A program made the position numbers and the translations under genes. A stretch of DNA of 64,000 nt, from NCBI GenBank assembly GCA_023386815.1, contig JAEWIZ010000027.1, forward strand, positions 62,001 to 126,000. The letters are read 5' to 3'. This stretch comes from Bacillota bacterium. Its GTDB lineage: Bacteria > Bacillota > Clostridia > Lachnospirales > Lachnospiraceae. Below, in pieces: positions 6,402 to 14,243 of this stretch. Within the stretch, counting starts at the first letter, position 1. Each line of letters starts with the position of its first letter. The notes below the pieces were generated by a model. It saw nothing but the letters and a program-made list of their open reading frames with translations, made no database searches and was not told where the DNA came from.

Positions 6402-6962
6402 ATGAGAACAAAAATCGAAATACCAGAAAGTTTATACAAAGATGTTAAATTAATAGCCGACAAACTTGATATACCAGTAGCAACATTTATTGCTTTAATG
6501 GTATCAGACTCTTTAAATGCCGATTTAAAAGTCGATAAAGATAATCTTAAAAAGAAAAGTGTTAATAAGGTTGGGATAAATTTAACATTTGATGAAGTAT
6601 TCTATCAAAATCGCTTAGTGGATTTTGTAACGGAAACACCATCATATACAATCAAAGACTTTGTAATAGATTGTATCTTATACCAATTGCCTAATTTTGA
6701 AACAATACTTAATACCAAAAACAAAAAGTATACACATGATATCAAAATAGCTCATACAGATACAGCAAAATACAGCCGGAAAACAAAAGAAGAAAATAAG
6801 CCATCTGCACCACTTAAAGAATACCTAAATTTCAAATCAAAGCAGTATGGAATTTCAGAAAGTGCAATTAAAAAATTTTATATTGGAAAGCAAGTAAATC
6901 AGATTATATCGGATTATGAAAAAGAAAGATATTTTTTTGATACTCCAGAAGATTTTATATAA
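6402..6962 (+). CDS. Element protein with ribbon-helix-helix-like N-terminus
   Basis: 186 residues, Lys-rich, no membrane segment. The first 40 residues (RTKIEIPESLYKDVKLIAD, then IPVATFIALMVSDSL) follow the strand-helix-helix pattern of MetJ/Arc DNA-binding domains. The rest is helical and basic and not recognised. The AAAGGAAAG ribosome site is about 12 bases from ATG. It is the only gene in the left part of the element on the plus strand and is divergent from the XRE regulator, so it is probably controlled by it. Confidence 0.72.
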   Translation: MRTKIEIPESLYKDVKLIADKLDIPVATFIALMVSDSLNADLKVDKDNLKKKSVNKVGINLTFDEVFYQNRLVDFVTETPSYTIKDFVIDCILYQLPNFETILNTKNKKYTHDIKIAHTDTAKYSRKTKEENKPSAPLKEYLNFKSKQYGISESAIKKFYIGKQVNQIISDYEKERYFFDTPEDFI

Positions 6963-7003
6963 GAAAAAGCAACCATCAGATTTTAGTCTTTTGGTTGCTC
7001 TTC
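6963..7003. terminator. Bidirectional terminator between convergent genes
   Basis: AGCAACCA (6968-6975) pairs with TGGTTGCT (6992-6999). The minus strand continues TTTTTC and the plus strand CTTCTTC. The stop codon of the minus-strand gene (6983) is inside the hairpin loop. Confidence 0.7.
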
Positions 7004-7168
7004 TTCTATGACCATGCTATTTAAGGCAAATTCAATACATTGGATCACTGCTTTATTCAATGATATATTATTTTTGGTTGCTTCTTCTTGAAGTTTATCA
7101 ATTAACTCTTTTGGAAGTCTTAACGTTTTTGAAGCATACTCTTTGTATTCGCCGGCAAACTGAAACAT
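6983..7168 (-). CDS. Small Arc-like ribbon-helix-helix protein
   Basis: About 61 residues with the Arc/CopG pattern: strand KTLRLPKEL, helix IDKLQEEATKNN, helix SLNKAVIQCIEFAL. Likely a DNA-binding dimer, either an element copy-number or gene regulator or an antitoxin without a visible adjacent toxin. Start set at ATG 7168, which has AGGTG seven bases upstream; an in-frame ATG at 7183 would place that ribosome site inside the coding region. Confidence 0.78.
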   Translation of the reverse strand: MFQFAGEYKEYASKTLRLPKELIDKLQEEATKNNISLNKAVIQCIEFALNSMVIEEEQPKD

Positions 7169-7336
7169 TATAACACACCTCATTTTCTTTGTTCTATAAT
7201 CTATTTTAATTGTATTAGAGAATATTTATAGAACTAATGTTAGGTGTAAATTAGGTGTATTATGAATTTTTGCATTGACGCCAAAAATGCAAAGGTTTAT
7301 AATGGAAAAAAATACATAATAGGGGCGAAGCGAAGA

Positions 7337-8113
7337 ATGAAAATAAGAAATATAGTGTTTATATCTGGACTTATTTTATGTCTCGGAGCACAAGCTACAT
7401 ACTGTAAAGCAGAGGACGTAAATAGTAAATTACCCAATTCTTCTACTGTATCTGTTGCAATACCTGGAGCAATTACTGCTGATAACGAAAAACCCATAAT
7501 TAAAGGGGTTAAGAACCGAACTACATATAAAGGAAAGAAGATTAACTTGCTCAAAGGGGTAACCGCAAAGGATAATGTGAGTGGGAATCTTACAAGTAGT
7601 ATCAAGGTTTCTAGTGTTGACTTTAATAAAGTTGGAAAGCAGACTGTAACCTATACAGTTACTGATAAAGCAGGAAATAAGACCACAAAAACAGCTACAT
7701 TAACCGTAAAGAGCAATGAGGTTGCTTGCAACAAGATTATGTATGTAAATGTAAGCAGTTTAAATGTTCGTAAGAGTCCTAGTGGAGATGCAGCTAAGGT
7801 AACATCGGTAACACTTAGAAGTAAAGTAACTGTAATAGCTACCATCAAGAATTCAACATGGGTTAAAATATCAATCAATGGTGGAAAGACAGTGGGGTAT
7901 GTTAACGGTTCTTACTTAAGTAAGACACAACCTGCAAAGCCAAGTAGCGGTGGCTCTAACAACAATGGTGGTAGCAGTAATAATGGTGGTTCATCTAATA
8001 ACTCAGGTGGTGGAAGTAACAACTCTGGTGGAGGTTCAAGCAATAACGATGACGATGATGATAATGATTCACCACCAGCTCCAGATACAAGTAACCCAGG
8101 AGATGGTTGGTAA
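7337..8113 (+). CDS. Secreted protein with Ig-like (DUF5011-type) and SH3 domains and low-complexity tail
   Basis: Cargo gene of the element. From ATG 7337: signal peptide (basic KIRN, hydrophobic VFISGLILCLGAQA, cleavage near YCKA), a beta-sandwich repeat (about 45-125, with KPIIKGV, GVTAKDNVSGN, YTVTDKAGN), a bacterial SH3 domain (about 132-192, with SSLNVRKSPSGDA and WVKIS) and a Ser/Asn/Gly-rich tail ending in Asp repeats. SH3 domains of this kind usually bind cell wall, so attachment to the envelope is likely; the tail could be a linker or a calcium-binding stretch. The long form from ATG 7262 adds 25 residues before the signal peptide and is less likely. A transcription unit of its own with a terminator. 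Confidence 0.82.
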   Translation: MKIRNIVFISGLILCLGAQATYCKAEDVNSKLPNSSTVSVAIPGAITADNEKPIIKGVKNRTTYKGKKINLLKGVTAKDNVSGNLTSSIKVSSVDFNKVGKQTVTYTVTDKAGNKTTKTATLTVKSNEVACNKIMYVNVSSLNVRKSPSGDAAKVTSVTLRSKVTVIATIKNSTWVKISINGGKTVGYVNGSYLSKTQPAKPSSGGSNNNGGSSNNGGSSNNSGGGSNNSGGGSSNNDDDDDNDSPPAPDTSNPGDGW

Positions 8114-8128
8114 AATAAGTTAGATTGA

Positions 8129-8166
8129 TAAGACCTTAGACTTTCAAGTTTAAGGTCTTTCTTTTG
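8129..8166 (+). terminator. Terminator of the secreted SH3 protein gene
   Basis: AGACCTTA (8131-8138) pairs with TAAGGTCT (8151-8158), followed by TTCTTTT. Confidence 0.8.
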
Positions 8167-8228
8167 TAAAGGTAGATTTCTTTTTCAGGATACTTCACTA
8201 ATTTACGTAAACAGTGGAGGATTATGGT

Positions 8229-8381
8229 ATGATAGTTTTTGCTATAATAGGTATTATTGTTGTTATAATGTTTATTGCTTCACATATTTTATCTATAGGA
8301 TTTGAGTTACTTGATATTTTCAAGAGAATAGCTTTACTTATAGGTATTGTTGTAATTTTAGTTTTGATAATTGGTTGTTAG
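8229..8381 (+). CDS. 50-residue membrane protein
   Basis: ATG 8229 to TAG 8381. Two hydrophobic stretches (about 2-20 and 34-49) separated by FELLDIFKR, so a two-pass small membrane peptide. GGAGG lies eight bases upstream of the start and a clear terminator follows, both supporting expression. Size and topology fit a small toxin-like or phage-type membrane protein, but no family was recognised. Confidence 0.6.
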   Translation: MIVFAIIGIIVVIMFIASHILSIGFELLDIFKRIALLIGIVVILVLIIGC

Positions 8382-8387
8382 ATGATT

Positions 8388-8414
8388 AGACCTTATATTT
8401 TAAGGTCTTTTTTA
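8388..8414 (+). terminator. Terminator of the 50-residue membrane protein gene
   Basis: AGACCTTA (8388-8395), a five-base loop, TAAGGTCT (8401-8408), then six Ts. It uses the same stem sequence as the terminator at 8129-8166. Confidence 0.85.
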
Positions 8415-8485
8415 TGTTCATTTGTAAAACACGTTACTCGACATGCACCTAACATAGGAAATATAGGATATCGGGGTGATGTAAA

Positions 8486-8629
8486 TTGACAGATTACAGG
8501 CACATATTTATTGATTCAGCAGAGTCACATGTTGCTACTTTAGGTGGTAATTTCTTAAACAACTTCATAAACTCAGGGGTAGTTGAGAAAGGTTTAAACA
8601 TGATTAAAAAAGGCATCTATAAACTATAG
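8486..8629 (+). CDS. Possible 47-residue peptide
   Basis: TTG 8486 to TAG 8629, with GGGGTG seven bases upstream. Residues begin MTDYRHIFIDSAESHV. The last codons run through the hairpin of repeat copy 1. Start codon and lack of any relative make this tentative. Confidence 0.3.
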   Translation: MTDYRHIFIDSAESHVATLGGNFLNNFINSGVVEKGLNMIKKGIYKL

Positions 8630-8698
8630 ATGCCATAAAAGTAAACCTTTTTCAAATATTATCGTTAATTGAATTGTCCATTTAAGGATTCGTTCTAA
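8606..8698 (-). repeat. Duplicated terminator-bearing sequence, copy 1
   Basis: Contains a 10-bp stem (8612-8621 with 8625-8634) that on the minus strand is followed by TTTTTTA, and ends in a 25-nt block at 8674-8698. Both parts recur in copy 2 (8754-8848). No minus-strand gene now precedes this copy directly. Confidence 0.75.
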
Positions 8699-8753
8699 TT
8701 ATTATTACATGGTATATTATATGATTTATACTAAAAACAATTCACAACTTGTT

Positions 8754-8848
8754 GAAAAAAGACATCTATAAACTATAGATGCCATAAAAGTTATCTTTTT
8801 CAAAATTATTCGTTTTTAATCAATTGTCCATTTAAGGATTCGTTCTAA
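8754..8848 (-). repeat. Duplicated terminator-bearing sequence, copy 2
   Basis: Same hairpin with one mismatch (8761-8783), minus-strand tail TTTTTTC, and the same 25-nt block at 8824-8848. It stands 24 bp after the stop of the PemK-like gene and should be its terminator. Confidence 0.75.
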
Positions 8849-8871
8849 ATCATTTCTATGCTTAGATCATA

Positions 8872-9426
8872 TCACTTAGATTTATGTATGTCAAGCACTA
8901 TTTCATTAAATTTTTCTATTATTTTATCTCTAGAAGTTTTTACATTATAAAAATTTGGTTGTAAACTTTGACAAACTCGCATGGCATCTATTGATCTTAT
9001 ATCTGTAAATTGTAGTCTACTAATTCCATTTGGAGTACAATCTTCTATATCCATCTCATATAGTGGATTACATTTCTTTGAATCCTTTTTTATAGAAGTT
9101 GAAGGTATAATAACATATTTTGTTCCATAATCTCTTAAGATATAGCACCAATGATCATCAAATGTTTCTTTGGGATACCCTCTTCTAAGATTAATATAAG
9201 CTATTTGACCTTCTTTAGGTCGCTTAGAACTAGGAATATTATAAATAATTTCTGATGGATTATCACCATCCTTTACCACTGAATTATAAAAATAGGAAAG
9301 TTCAAATAACCATTTGTCTATTTCATCAACCAACTTTGAGGGATTATCATAATGTTTTAGGTTTTTAATAGTTTTCTTTATAAATCCTATTTTTTTATCA
9401 ATATAATCTTTTTCCGACTGTTCCAA
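8872..9426 (-). CDS. PemK/MazF-like protein with helical N-terminal extension
   Basis: 184 residues. The first 70 are helical and charged; the rest resembles the PemK/MazF beta-barrel (GQIAYINLRRGYP, a YVIIPSTSIK strand, and ISRLQFTDIRSIDAMRV near the end). Proteins of this fold are usually mRNA-cleaving toxins paired with a small antitoxin. No antitoxin gene is adjacent; the N-terminal extension might replace it, or this may be a solitary member. TTG start with AGGAGG eight bases upstream. Transcribed inward from the right end of the element, a typical cargo position. Fold assignment is by pattern only. Confidence 0.65.
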   Translation of the reverse strand: MEQSEKDYIDKKIGFIKKTIKNLKHYDNPSKLVDEIDKWLFELSYFYNSVVKDGDNPSEIIYNIPSSKRPKEGQIAYINLRRGYPKETFDDHWCYILRDYGTKYVIIPSTSIKKDSKKCNPLYEMDIEDCTPNGISRLQFTDIRSIDAMRVCQSLQPNFYNVKTSRDKIIEKFNEIVLDIHKSK

Positions 9427-9507
9427 TCATCTCACCTCCTCGTTTTAACATTATATACCATATTTATGTATATTTCCATTAAAACATCATTTTTTCTTTA
9501 ATAAAAA

Positions 9508-9528
9508 ATGAGAACAAACTTGAGAACA
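9508..9528 (+). promoter_or_regulatory. Putative integrase arm-type sites, right end
   Basis: ATGAGAACA (9508-9516) and TTGAGAACA (9520-9528), directly repeated 12 bp apart just inside attR, matching the pair at 1401-1419. Confidence 0.6.
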
Positions 9529-9583
9529 AATAAAAGATGAAGTGCTAAAACCCCTTTCTTTACAGTGTTTTTTAATGTACAAT

Positions 9584-9609
9584 CGGGTTCGATTCCCGTT
9601 ATCCGCTTA
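9584..9609 (+). repeat. attR core
   Basis: Identical to the 26-bp attL core at 1314-1339. Only the 3' part of the tRNA is present, so it makes no functional tRNA. Confidence 0.92.
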
Positions 9610-9620
9610 TAAAAAATGAA

Positions 9621-9705
9621 TGGGAAACCTTTAACATGAGGGTTTCCCGTTTTTTAAATCTTTGAAAACAGCTAAGAACAAATCATATTACGTGGATTTA
9701 ACCAG
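9621..9705. pseudogene. Relict of a second int 3' end, with tRNA terminator and arm-site copies
   Basis: Beyond attR the sequence repeats the left end of the element in order: the GGGAAACC/GGGTTTCCC terminator (9621-9656), a pair of degraded TTGAGAACA sites (9662-9680) and about 25 bp matching the end of int (AAATCATATTACG..GGAT). In the left copy this stretch codes for the last residues and stop of the integrase. Here it is cut off by the glycerate kinase gene. It is most simply the leftover of another element of the same family. Confidence 0.7.
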
Positions 9706-9706
9706 T

Positions 9707-10861
9707 CTAAGATTTGGGATTGGTACAAAGCTTCATTCCTAAAGTGATGGATCTCATAATTCTCTCTGTTGCTAATAGCAAATTATCTTTGGCATGTTCC
9801 ATCGCATCTTCAACCGTCCCCGGAGCCATGATACAGCTCTCCATGGCTTCAATATTATGTTGATATACCTCTTCCGCTCCAGTCCCAATGGAACCAACTA
9901 TTGCAATTACCGGAACATTTTTTTCTGCCGCCAGCTTTGCAACACCAACAGGAACCTTTCCGTTTATCGTCTGACCATCAATTCTGCCCTCTCCTGTAAT
10001 AACCAGATCGGCCCACTCAAGTTTTTCTCTAAACTTAGCGACCGTAAGTACCGCATCAATTCCAGACTGCAACTTTGCTCCTGTAAAAGCTACAAGTCCC
10101 ATTCCTAATCCGCCTGCCGCACCTGCTCCTTTCATATCTCTGACTTCTAAGTTATACTTCTTATTAATTACTTCTGTTAAACTCATAAGCCCGTCATCCA
10201 GCTGGATTATCTGTTCCGGAGTTGCACCTTTTTGTGGACCATAGACTGCTGAAGCACCCTTTGGACCACATAATGGATTAGTTACATCAGACATTACTAT
10301 AATTTCTGTATCTTTTAGTCGGACATCCATTTCGCTTAAATCGATATCAACAATTGATCCTAATACTTCTCCACCAAAGCCCACCTCTTTGCCGTTTCTA
10401 TCTAAAAAATGGGCTCCTAGTGCTTGTGCCATTCCAATTCCCCCATCATTCGTGGCAGAACCTCCAATCCCGATATAAATCTGTTTAAATCCTTTATCCA
10501 ATGCTGCTTTAATTAATTGCCCTGTTCCATAGGTGGTTGCCTTTAAAATATTTCGATTTTCTGTAGGTATTAATGTAAGTCCGGAAGCCTCTGCCATTTC
10601 TATTACTGCTTTTCCGCCCTCTATCACAGCATATTTCGCACGCACCTTATCACCTAAAGGATCTAGAACCTCGCAATATTCAAAATGTCCTCCCAGACAA
10701 GCCACCATAGCATCAACTGTTCCTTCACCGCCATCCGCCATTGGAATGTACATTAACTGCGCATCTTTTAGTACCTTTAAAACACCATTTCCGATTTGCT
10801 TAGCCACCTCATTCGTATTTAAACTTCCCTTATACGAATCTGATGCAATTATAATATTCAT
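9707..10861 (-). CDS. Glycerate 2-kinase
   Basis: Phosphorylates D-glycerate with ATP to phosphoglycerate, feeding lower glycolysis. 384 residues, the normal length of the GlxK/GarK family, starting IIIASDSYKGSL with the family motifs PMADGGEGTVDA (about 41-52), GIGGSATNDGG (about 131-141), GPKGASAVYGPQKGAT and VITGEGRIDGQT (about 286-297). GGAGG six bases before ATG. It lies 70 bp downstream of the response regulator of the first sugar locus and may be transcribed with it. Its stop codon touches the integrase relict, so the last few residues may have been altered by the insertion history. Confidence 0.95.
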   Translation of the reverse strand: MNIIIASDSYKGSLNTNEVAKQIGNGVLKVLKDAQLMYIPMADGGEGTVDAMVACLGGHFEYCEVLDPLGDKVRAKYAVIEGGKAVIEMAEASGLTLIPTENRNILKATTYGTGQLIKAALDKGFKQIYIGIGGSATNDGGIGMAQALGAHFLDRNGKEVGFGGEVLGSIVDIDLSEMDVRLKDTEIIVMSDVTNPLCGPKGASAVYGPQKGATPEQIIQLDDGLMSLTEVINKKYNLEVRDMKGAGAAGGLGMGLVAFTGAKLQSGIDAVLTVAKFREKLEWADLVITGEGRIDGQTINGKVPVGVAKLAAEKNVPVIAIVGSIGTGAEEVYQHNIEAMESCIMAPGTVEDAMEHAKDNLLLATERIMRSITLGMKLCTNPKS

Positions 10862-10931
10862 GCTAGTCCTCCAATTCCTGTTTCAAGCATATTTACATTA
10901 ACTGTCCATATACAGCAAATATTTGAACGCA

Positions 10932-12386
10932 TTACTCATTCGCTCTCAACAAAATCTTGTACTGTGACGGGCTCACTCCTACATATTTATTAAATATCGT
11001 GCTAAAATACATTTGTTCAAATCCAATGGCATCTGCTACATTTTTTATCAAGATATCCGGATTCAAACTTATTAATTCTTTTGCAATTTCCATTTTCTTT
11101 CGAATGACATACTCATTATAAGTCATTCCCGTGTTATTCTTAAAAATCTTTCTAATATACGGCTGACTGACAGCGAATCTAGTACTAATCTCTTGAAGGG
11201 AAATATTACTTTCTGGATTATTTTCAATTAAGAAGTAGATTGATTCAAACAGTTCTGTACCATTAGAATCCTTCTTATTCTCCTTTTTAAGGAATTTCTC
11301 ATCAAATAATCGCAACATGCTGTCATATATTTCTTGATAATCATTAGAAAAATAGACACAGTCAACTACATACTCATTTAATGCAATACTTTCCTCAGAA
11401 ATTGCTCCCACTTGATAAAGAGACTCTATAATTTTATGTAATACCGTTTCAATTCGATAGATTGAAATCTCATCTTTTTTCCACAATTGAAATAAGTTAT
11501 TAAAATCCATACGGAATTGTTTCCAATTACAGGCTTTGATTTCTACAATTAATTTATTAAATAATTCTTCATCCGGATATTGTATTTCCAAATGCAAATG
11601 CTCTAAATCTTCAAATATCGCTCTTTTGCGTTTTCCTGGTACTGCCAGCTTTCGTACCGCTCGATATAGATTTCTTAGATCAGACATAATGCTTTGATCC
11701 AAATTCACTTCTCTAAGGAGTATTCCTGCTGAAGTAATTCCATTCTGAAGGTTTAATATACGATGTAATATATCTTGTTTATCACTTCCTATACTGTGCA
11801 GGTCGATACATATAATAGCGTTTTTATATATAAAAAAGTAAATCTCCTTAAATAATCGTCGATAAGAATCAATTTTTTCTTCTACATCACATCCATAAAA
11901 TAACATTAATAATTCCGCTTTTTTCTGGGATAACTGGAGCAGGAATGCTTTTTCATCGCTGTTCTTCATTGCTTTTTCCAAAGCATCCTGTGCGTTAATC
12001 CAAGCTTCATTTTGATAAAAGGCTTTTACTCGATTGAGTACAAGTTGAAATTCATTCGGATTAATAGGCTTTGTAATATAATCTTCTATTCCTAATTGGA
12101 TTGCTTCTTTCGCATACTCAAACATTTTAAAACCACTAATAATAATTATCCGTAGCTTTTGATTTGTCTTCCTTATTTTTTTTATCAGATCAATACCGGA
12201 CATTCCCGTTATCCTAATATCAGTTATCAGAAGGTGTATCTGCTCATTTTCTAATACCTTACATGCAGCCTCCGCACTTTCACAGATTGAAATCACTTGA
12301 AAAGCTTCATCTTCCTCTGTAAGCATATTAATAAATCTCGCAATAGGAGGCTCATCTTCTACAATAATTACTTTTAGTTTCTCCAT
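10932..12386 (-). CDS. AraC-type response regulator of the first sugar locus
   Basis: Cytoplasmic transcription factor, 484 residues. N-terminal receiver domain (1-120) with acidic pair in VEDE, phosphoacceptor Asp in LLITDIR and Lys in YITKP; a poorly conserved helical middle (about 130-370); C-terminal double helix-turn-helix of the AraC family (about 380-480, with ISLQEISTRFAVSQPYIRK and IGFEQMYFSTIFNKYVG). It pairs with the histidine kinase directly upstream (50 bp) as in YesM/YesN systems, and probably activates the binding-protein operon at 20.6 kb through the repeats there. Confidence 0.93.
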   Translation of the reverse strand: MEKLKVIIVEDEPPIARFINMLTEEDEAFQVISICESAEAACKVLENEQIHLLITDIRITGMSGIDLIKKIRKTNQKLRIIIISGFKMFEYAKEAIQLGIEDYITKPINPNEFQLVLNRVKAFYQNEAWINAQDALEKAMKNSDEKAFLLQLSQKKAELLMLFYGCDVEEKIDSYRRLFKEIYFFIYKNAIICIDLHSIGSDKQDILHRILNLQNGITSAGILLREVNLDQSIMSDLRNLYRAVRKLAVPGKRKRAIFEDLEHLHLEIQYPDEELFNKLIVEIKACNWKQFRMDFNNLFQLWKKDEISIYRIETVLHKIIESLYQVGAISEESIALNEYVVDCVYFSNDYQEIYDSMLRLFDEKFLKKENKKDSNGTELFESIYFLIENNPESNISLQEISTRFAVSQPYIRKIFKNNTGMTYNEYVIRKKMEIAKELISLNPDILIKNVADAIGFEQMYFSTIFNKYVGVSPSQYKILLRANE

Positions 12387-12435
12387 GCTTGCAACGCTCC
12401 TTTACTACTCGGCACTTCTAATTTTCAGCTGATTT

Positions 12436-14211
12436 TTAACAATTCAGTTTTGAAGAAATGATTATCTTCATTCCGCCCTTTTCACCTTTGCCTATTGAAT
12501 AACTAAAATTTTCTCCCAAAGCTAAAACTAATCTCAATATAGTGTTTTGAATTCCTATTCCACGAGAACCTATTCTTTCTTTCCGTATTTTAATATGATT
12601 AATACAAAAATGAATTTCTTGATTTAAGTGTTCTATGTCCTCATCGTCCATTCCTTTTCCATCATCTTCGATGATAAGCTTCCAGGTATTTAATTCCACC
12701 ATCCCACGAAATGATAATAAAACAGAGGTATGTTCTGCATTATACGCATGTTCAATAACATTCTCAGCAAAGGGCTGCAATATTAATCTTGGAACCCTGA
12801 TGGAATCTAATATCTGGTCGCAAATAATTGTATAGTTTAAACGGTGTTCAAAACGTAATTTCATCAAATCAAGATATTCTCTTGTATTTTCTATCTCTTC
12901 TCTCAATGTACTGGTATTTCCATTTTTATCTGCGATGGAATATCTTAAAATAGACGACAGCTTAAAGCACGCATTATAAATATTTTTATTTCCTCCCTCC
13001 ATTCCCATAATACCGATTACGTTCAATGTATTATATAAGAAATGGGGATTAATCTGAGATTGTAAAAAGTTTAACTTTTCCTGCATTTGTAATGTTTTAC
13101 TTGTTATCTCATTTTGCAGCATCGTATTGAGTCTATGGCGCATTTGTGCATAGCCATTGTATAAATAATCAATTTCTTCATAATTCGAAGCTTTATTCAA
13201 ACTATTATCATTTAGATCATCAATTGTAATTTTCTGCATCTGTACCGTAAGACCCTTCAGCGGTCGTGTAAGCTTGTTTGCATACCAAAAGATAAAAAAC
13301 ACCGTCAGCACAAGTAAAAAAGCAGCTCCTAATGCAAATAAGATTACTTCATCTATTGCCTCCTGAATGACACTCCTTTTTTCACATGTCATAACAATAA
13401 CTATTTGATTATCCTTATTTTCAATAAATGTACTCAAATAATCCTCAGATATTTTTTTATTATCTTTTCTATTGAAGCCCTTCTTATAAAGATCTACCGG
13501 GAACCCTTCTGTTGCATAGATCACTTCATTGTTTTCTCCCAGCATTAATACTTCCCCATTGACCTGATTACTAATACTAAAGATACTATCCAGATATTCC
13601 TTATTAACTAAGACTCCAAGATATCCAACATTTTTTCCCGGATCCCTGACTGCCCTTACTAAACTCAATGATTCCCTCTTTAATCTTGGCATTACATTAC
13701 TCTGTACCGGGAGAATAATACCTTGTCCATAATTATGTTCTACTTTATTTAGCCAATTTAAGTTCTCTAATTCTGATTGATCAAGGCGGAATAAGTGGGA
13801 ATAATCAATATTATACTTATCACTCGTAATGTAATATCCATCATTTGTAAAAAATATCACATCATACGGAGAATCGACTATGGCAAAGCTGCAAAATTCC
13901 TTCTTTAACGTCGAATAATACTCTTGTGTTTTCATAATTGTATTATTTTTATATCCTAATCCCTTGGCGGCTGATATTACATCTACGGAACTAATTAAGT
14001 TAATGCTGATAAAAGACATGTTTTCAACCAATGAATTTACCTGAGATGAAATTAATTCTACTGCTGCATTCATCTTTGCCTGCCTGGTAATCTGTGTACT
14101 TTTTAGAGTATTTATGAAAATTATAATCAGCATTATCGAAATTGGAAATATAGCAATAAAAAGATAGGATTTCATTAAATAGTACCTGAAGCTTCTTTTA
14201 CGCTTTACCAT
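12436..14211 (-). CDS. YesM-type sensor histidine kinase of the first sugar locus
   Basis: 591 residues. Transmembrane helix at about 12-32, extracellular sensor domain to about 285, second helix at about 287-308, HAMP (about 310-365), then the His_kinase motif SQINPHFLYNTLN (His near 393) and an HATPase domain with N-box around ENVIEHAY, G1 DDGKGM and G2 GIGIQNT. This kinase family senses oligosaccharides or their binding proteins outside the cell and phosphorylates an AraC-type partner, here the next gene. GAGGA precedes ATG. Confidence 0.93.
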   Translation of the reverse strand: MVKRKRSFRYYLMKSYLFIAIFPISIMLIIIFINTLKSTQITRQAKMNAAVELISSQVNSLVENMSFISINLISSVDVISAAKGLGYKNNTIMKTQEYYSTLKKEFCSFAIVDSPYDVIFFTNDGYYITSDKYNIDYSHLFRLDQSELENLNWLNKVEHNYGQGIILPVQSNVMPRLKRESLSLVRAVRDPGKNVGYLGVLVNKEYLDSIFSISNQVNGEVLMLGENNEVIYATEGFPVDLYKKGFNRKDNKKISEDYLSTFIENKDNQIVIVMTCEKRSVIQEAIDEVILFALGAAFLLVLTVFFIFWYANKLTRPLKGLTVQMQKITIDDLNDNSLNKASNYEEIDYLYNGYAQMRHRLNTMLQNEITSKTLQMQEKLNFLQSQINPHFLYNTLNVIGIMGMEGGNKNIYNACFKLSSILRYSIADKNGNTSTLREEIENTREYLDLMKLRFEHRLNYTIICDQILDSIRVPRLILQPFAENVIEHAYNAEHTSVLLSFRGMVELNTWKLIIEDDGKGMDDEDIEHLNQEIHFCINHIKIRKERIGSRGIGIQNTILRLVLALGENFSYSIGKGEKGGMKIIISSKLNC

Positions 14212-14243
14212 AACTGTCCTCTTTCTTTAATCAATAACTATTT

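Larger units (their letters stand above)
1314..9609. mobile_element. 8.27-kb integrative element at tRNA-Gly with a CRESS-type rolling-circle replicon
   Basis: It is bounded by 26-bp identical direct repeats, the left one being the 3' end of tRNA-Gly. A tyrosine integrase lies next to attL. Inside are a CRESS-type Rep, a hairpin origin with a nonanucleotide, an XRE regulator, a ribbon-helix-helix protein, unrecognised small genes, a secreted SH3 protein and a PemK-like protein. No relaxase of the usual plasmid families, no type IV secretion genes and no phage structural genes are visible. It is best described as an integrated small rolling-circle plasmid or satellite; how it moves between cells cannot be told from the sequence. 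Confidence 0.9.

Noticed and set aside
8674..8848. The repeated 25-nt block read as a protein end (LERILKWTI)
   Set aside because: The two copies stop at different places and have stop codons just upstream in the same frame, so coding is not supported.
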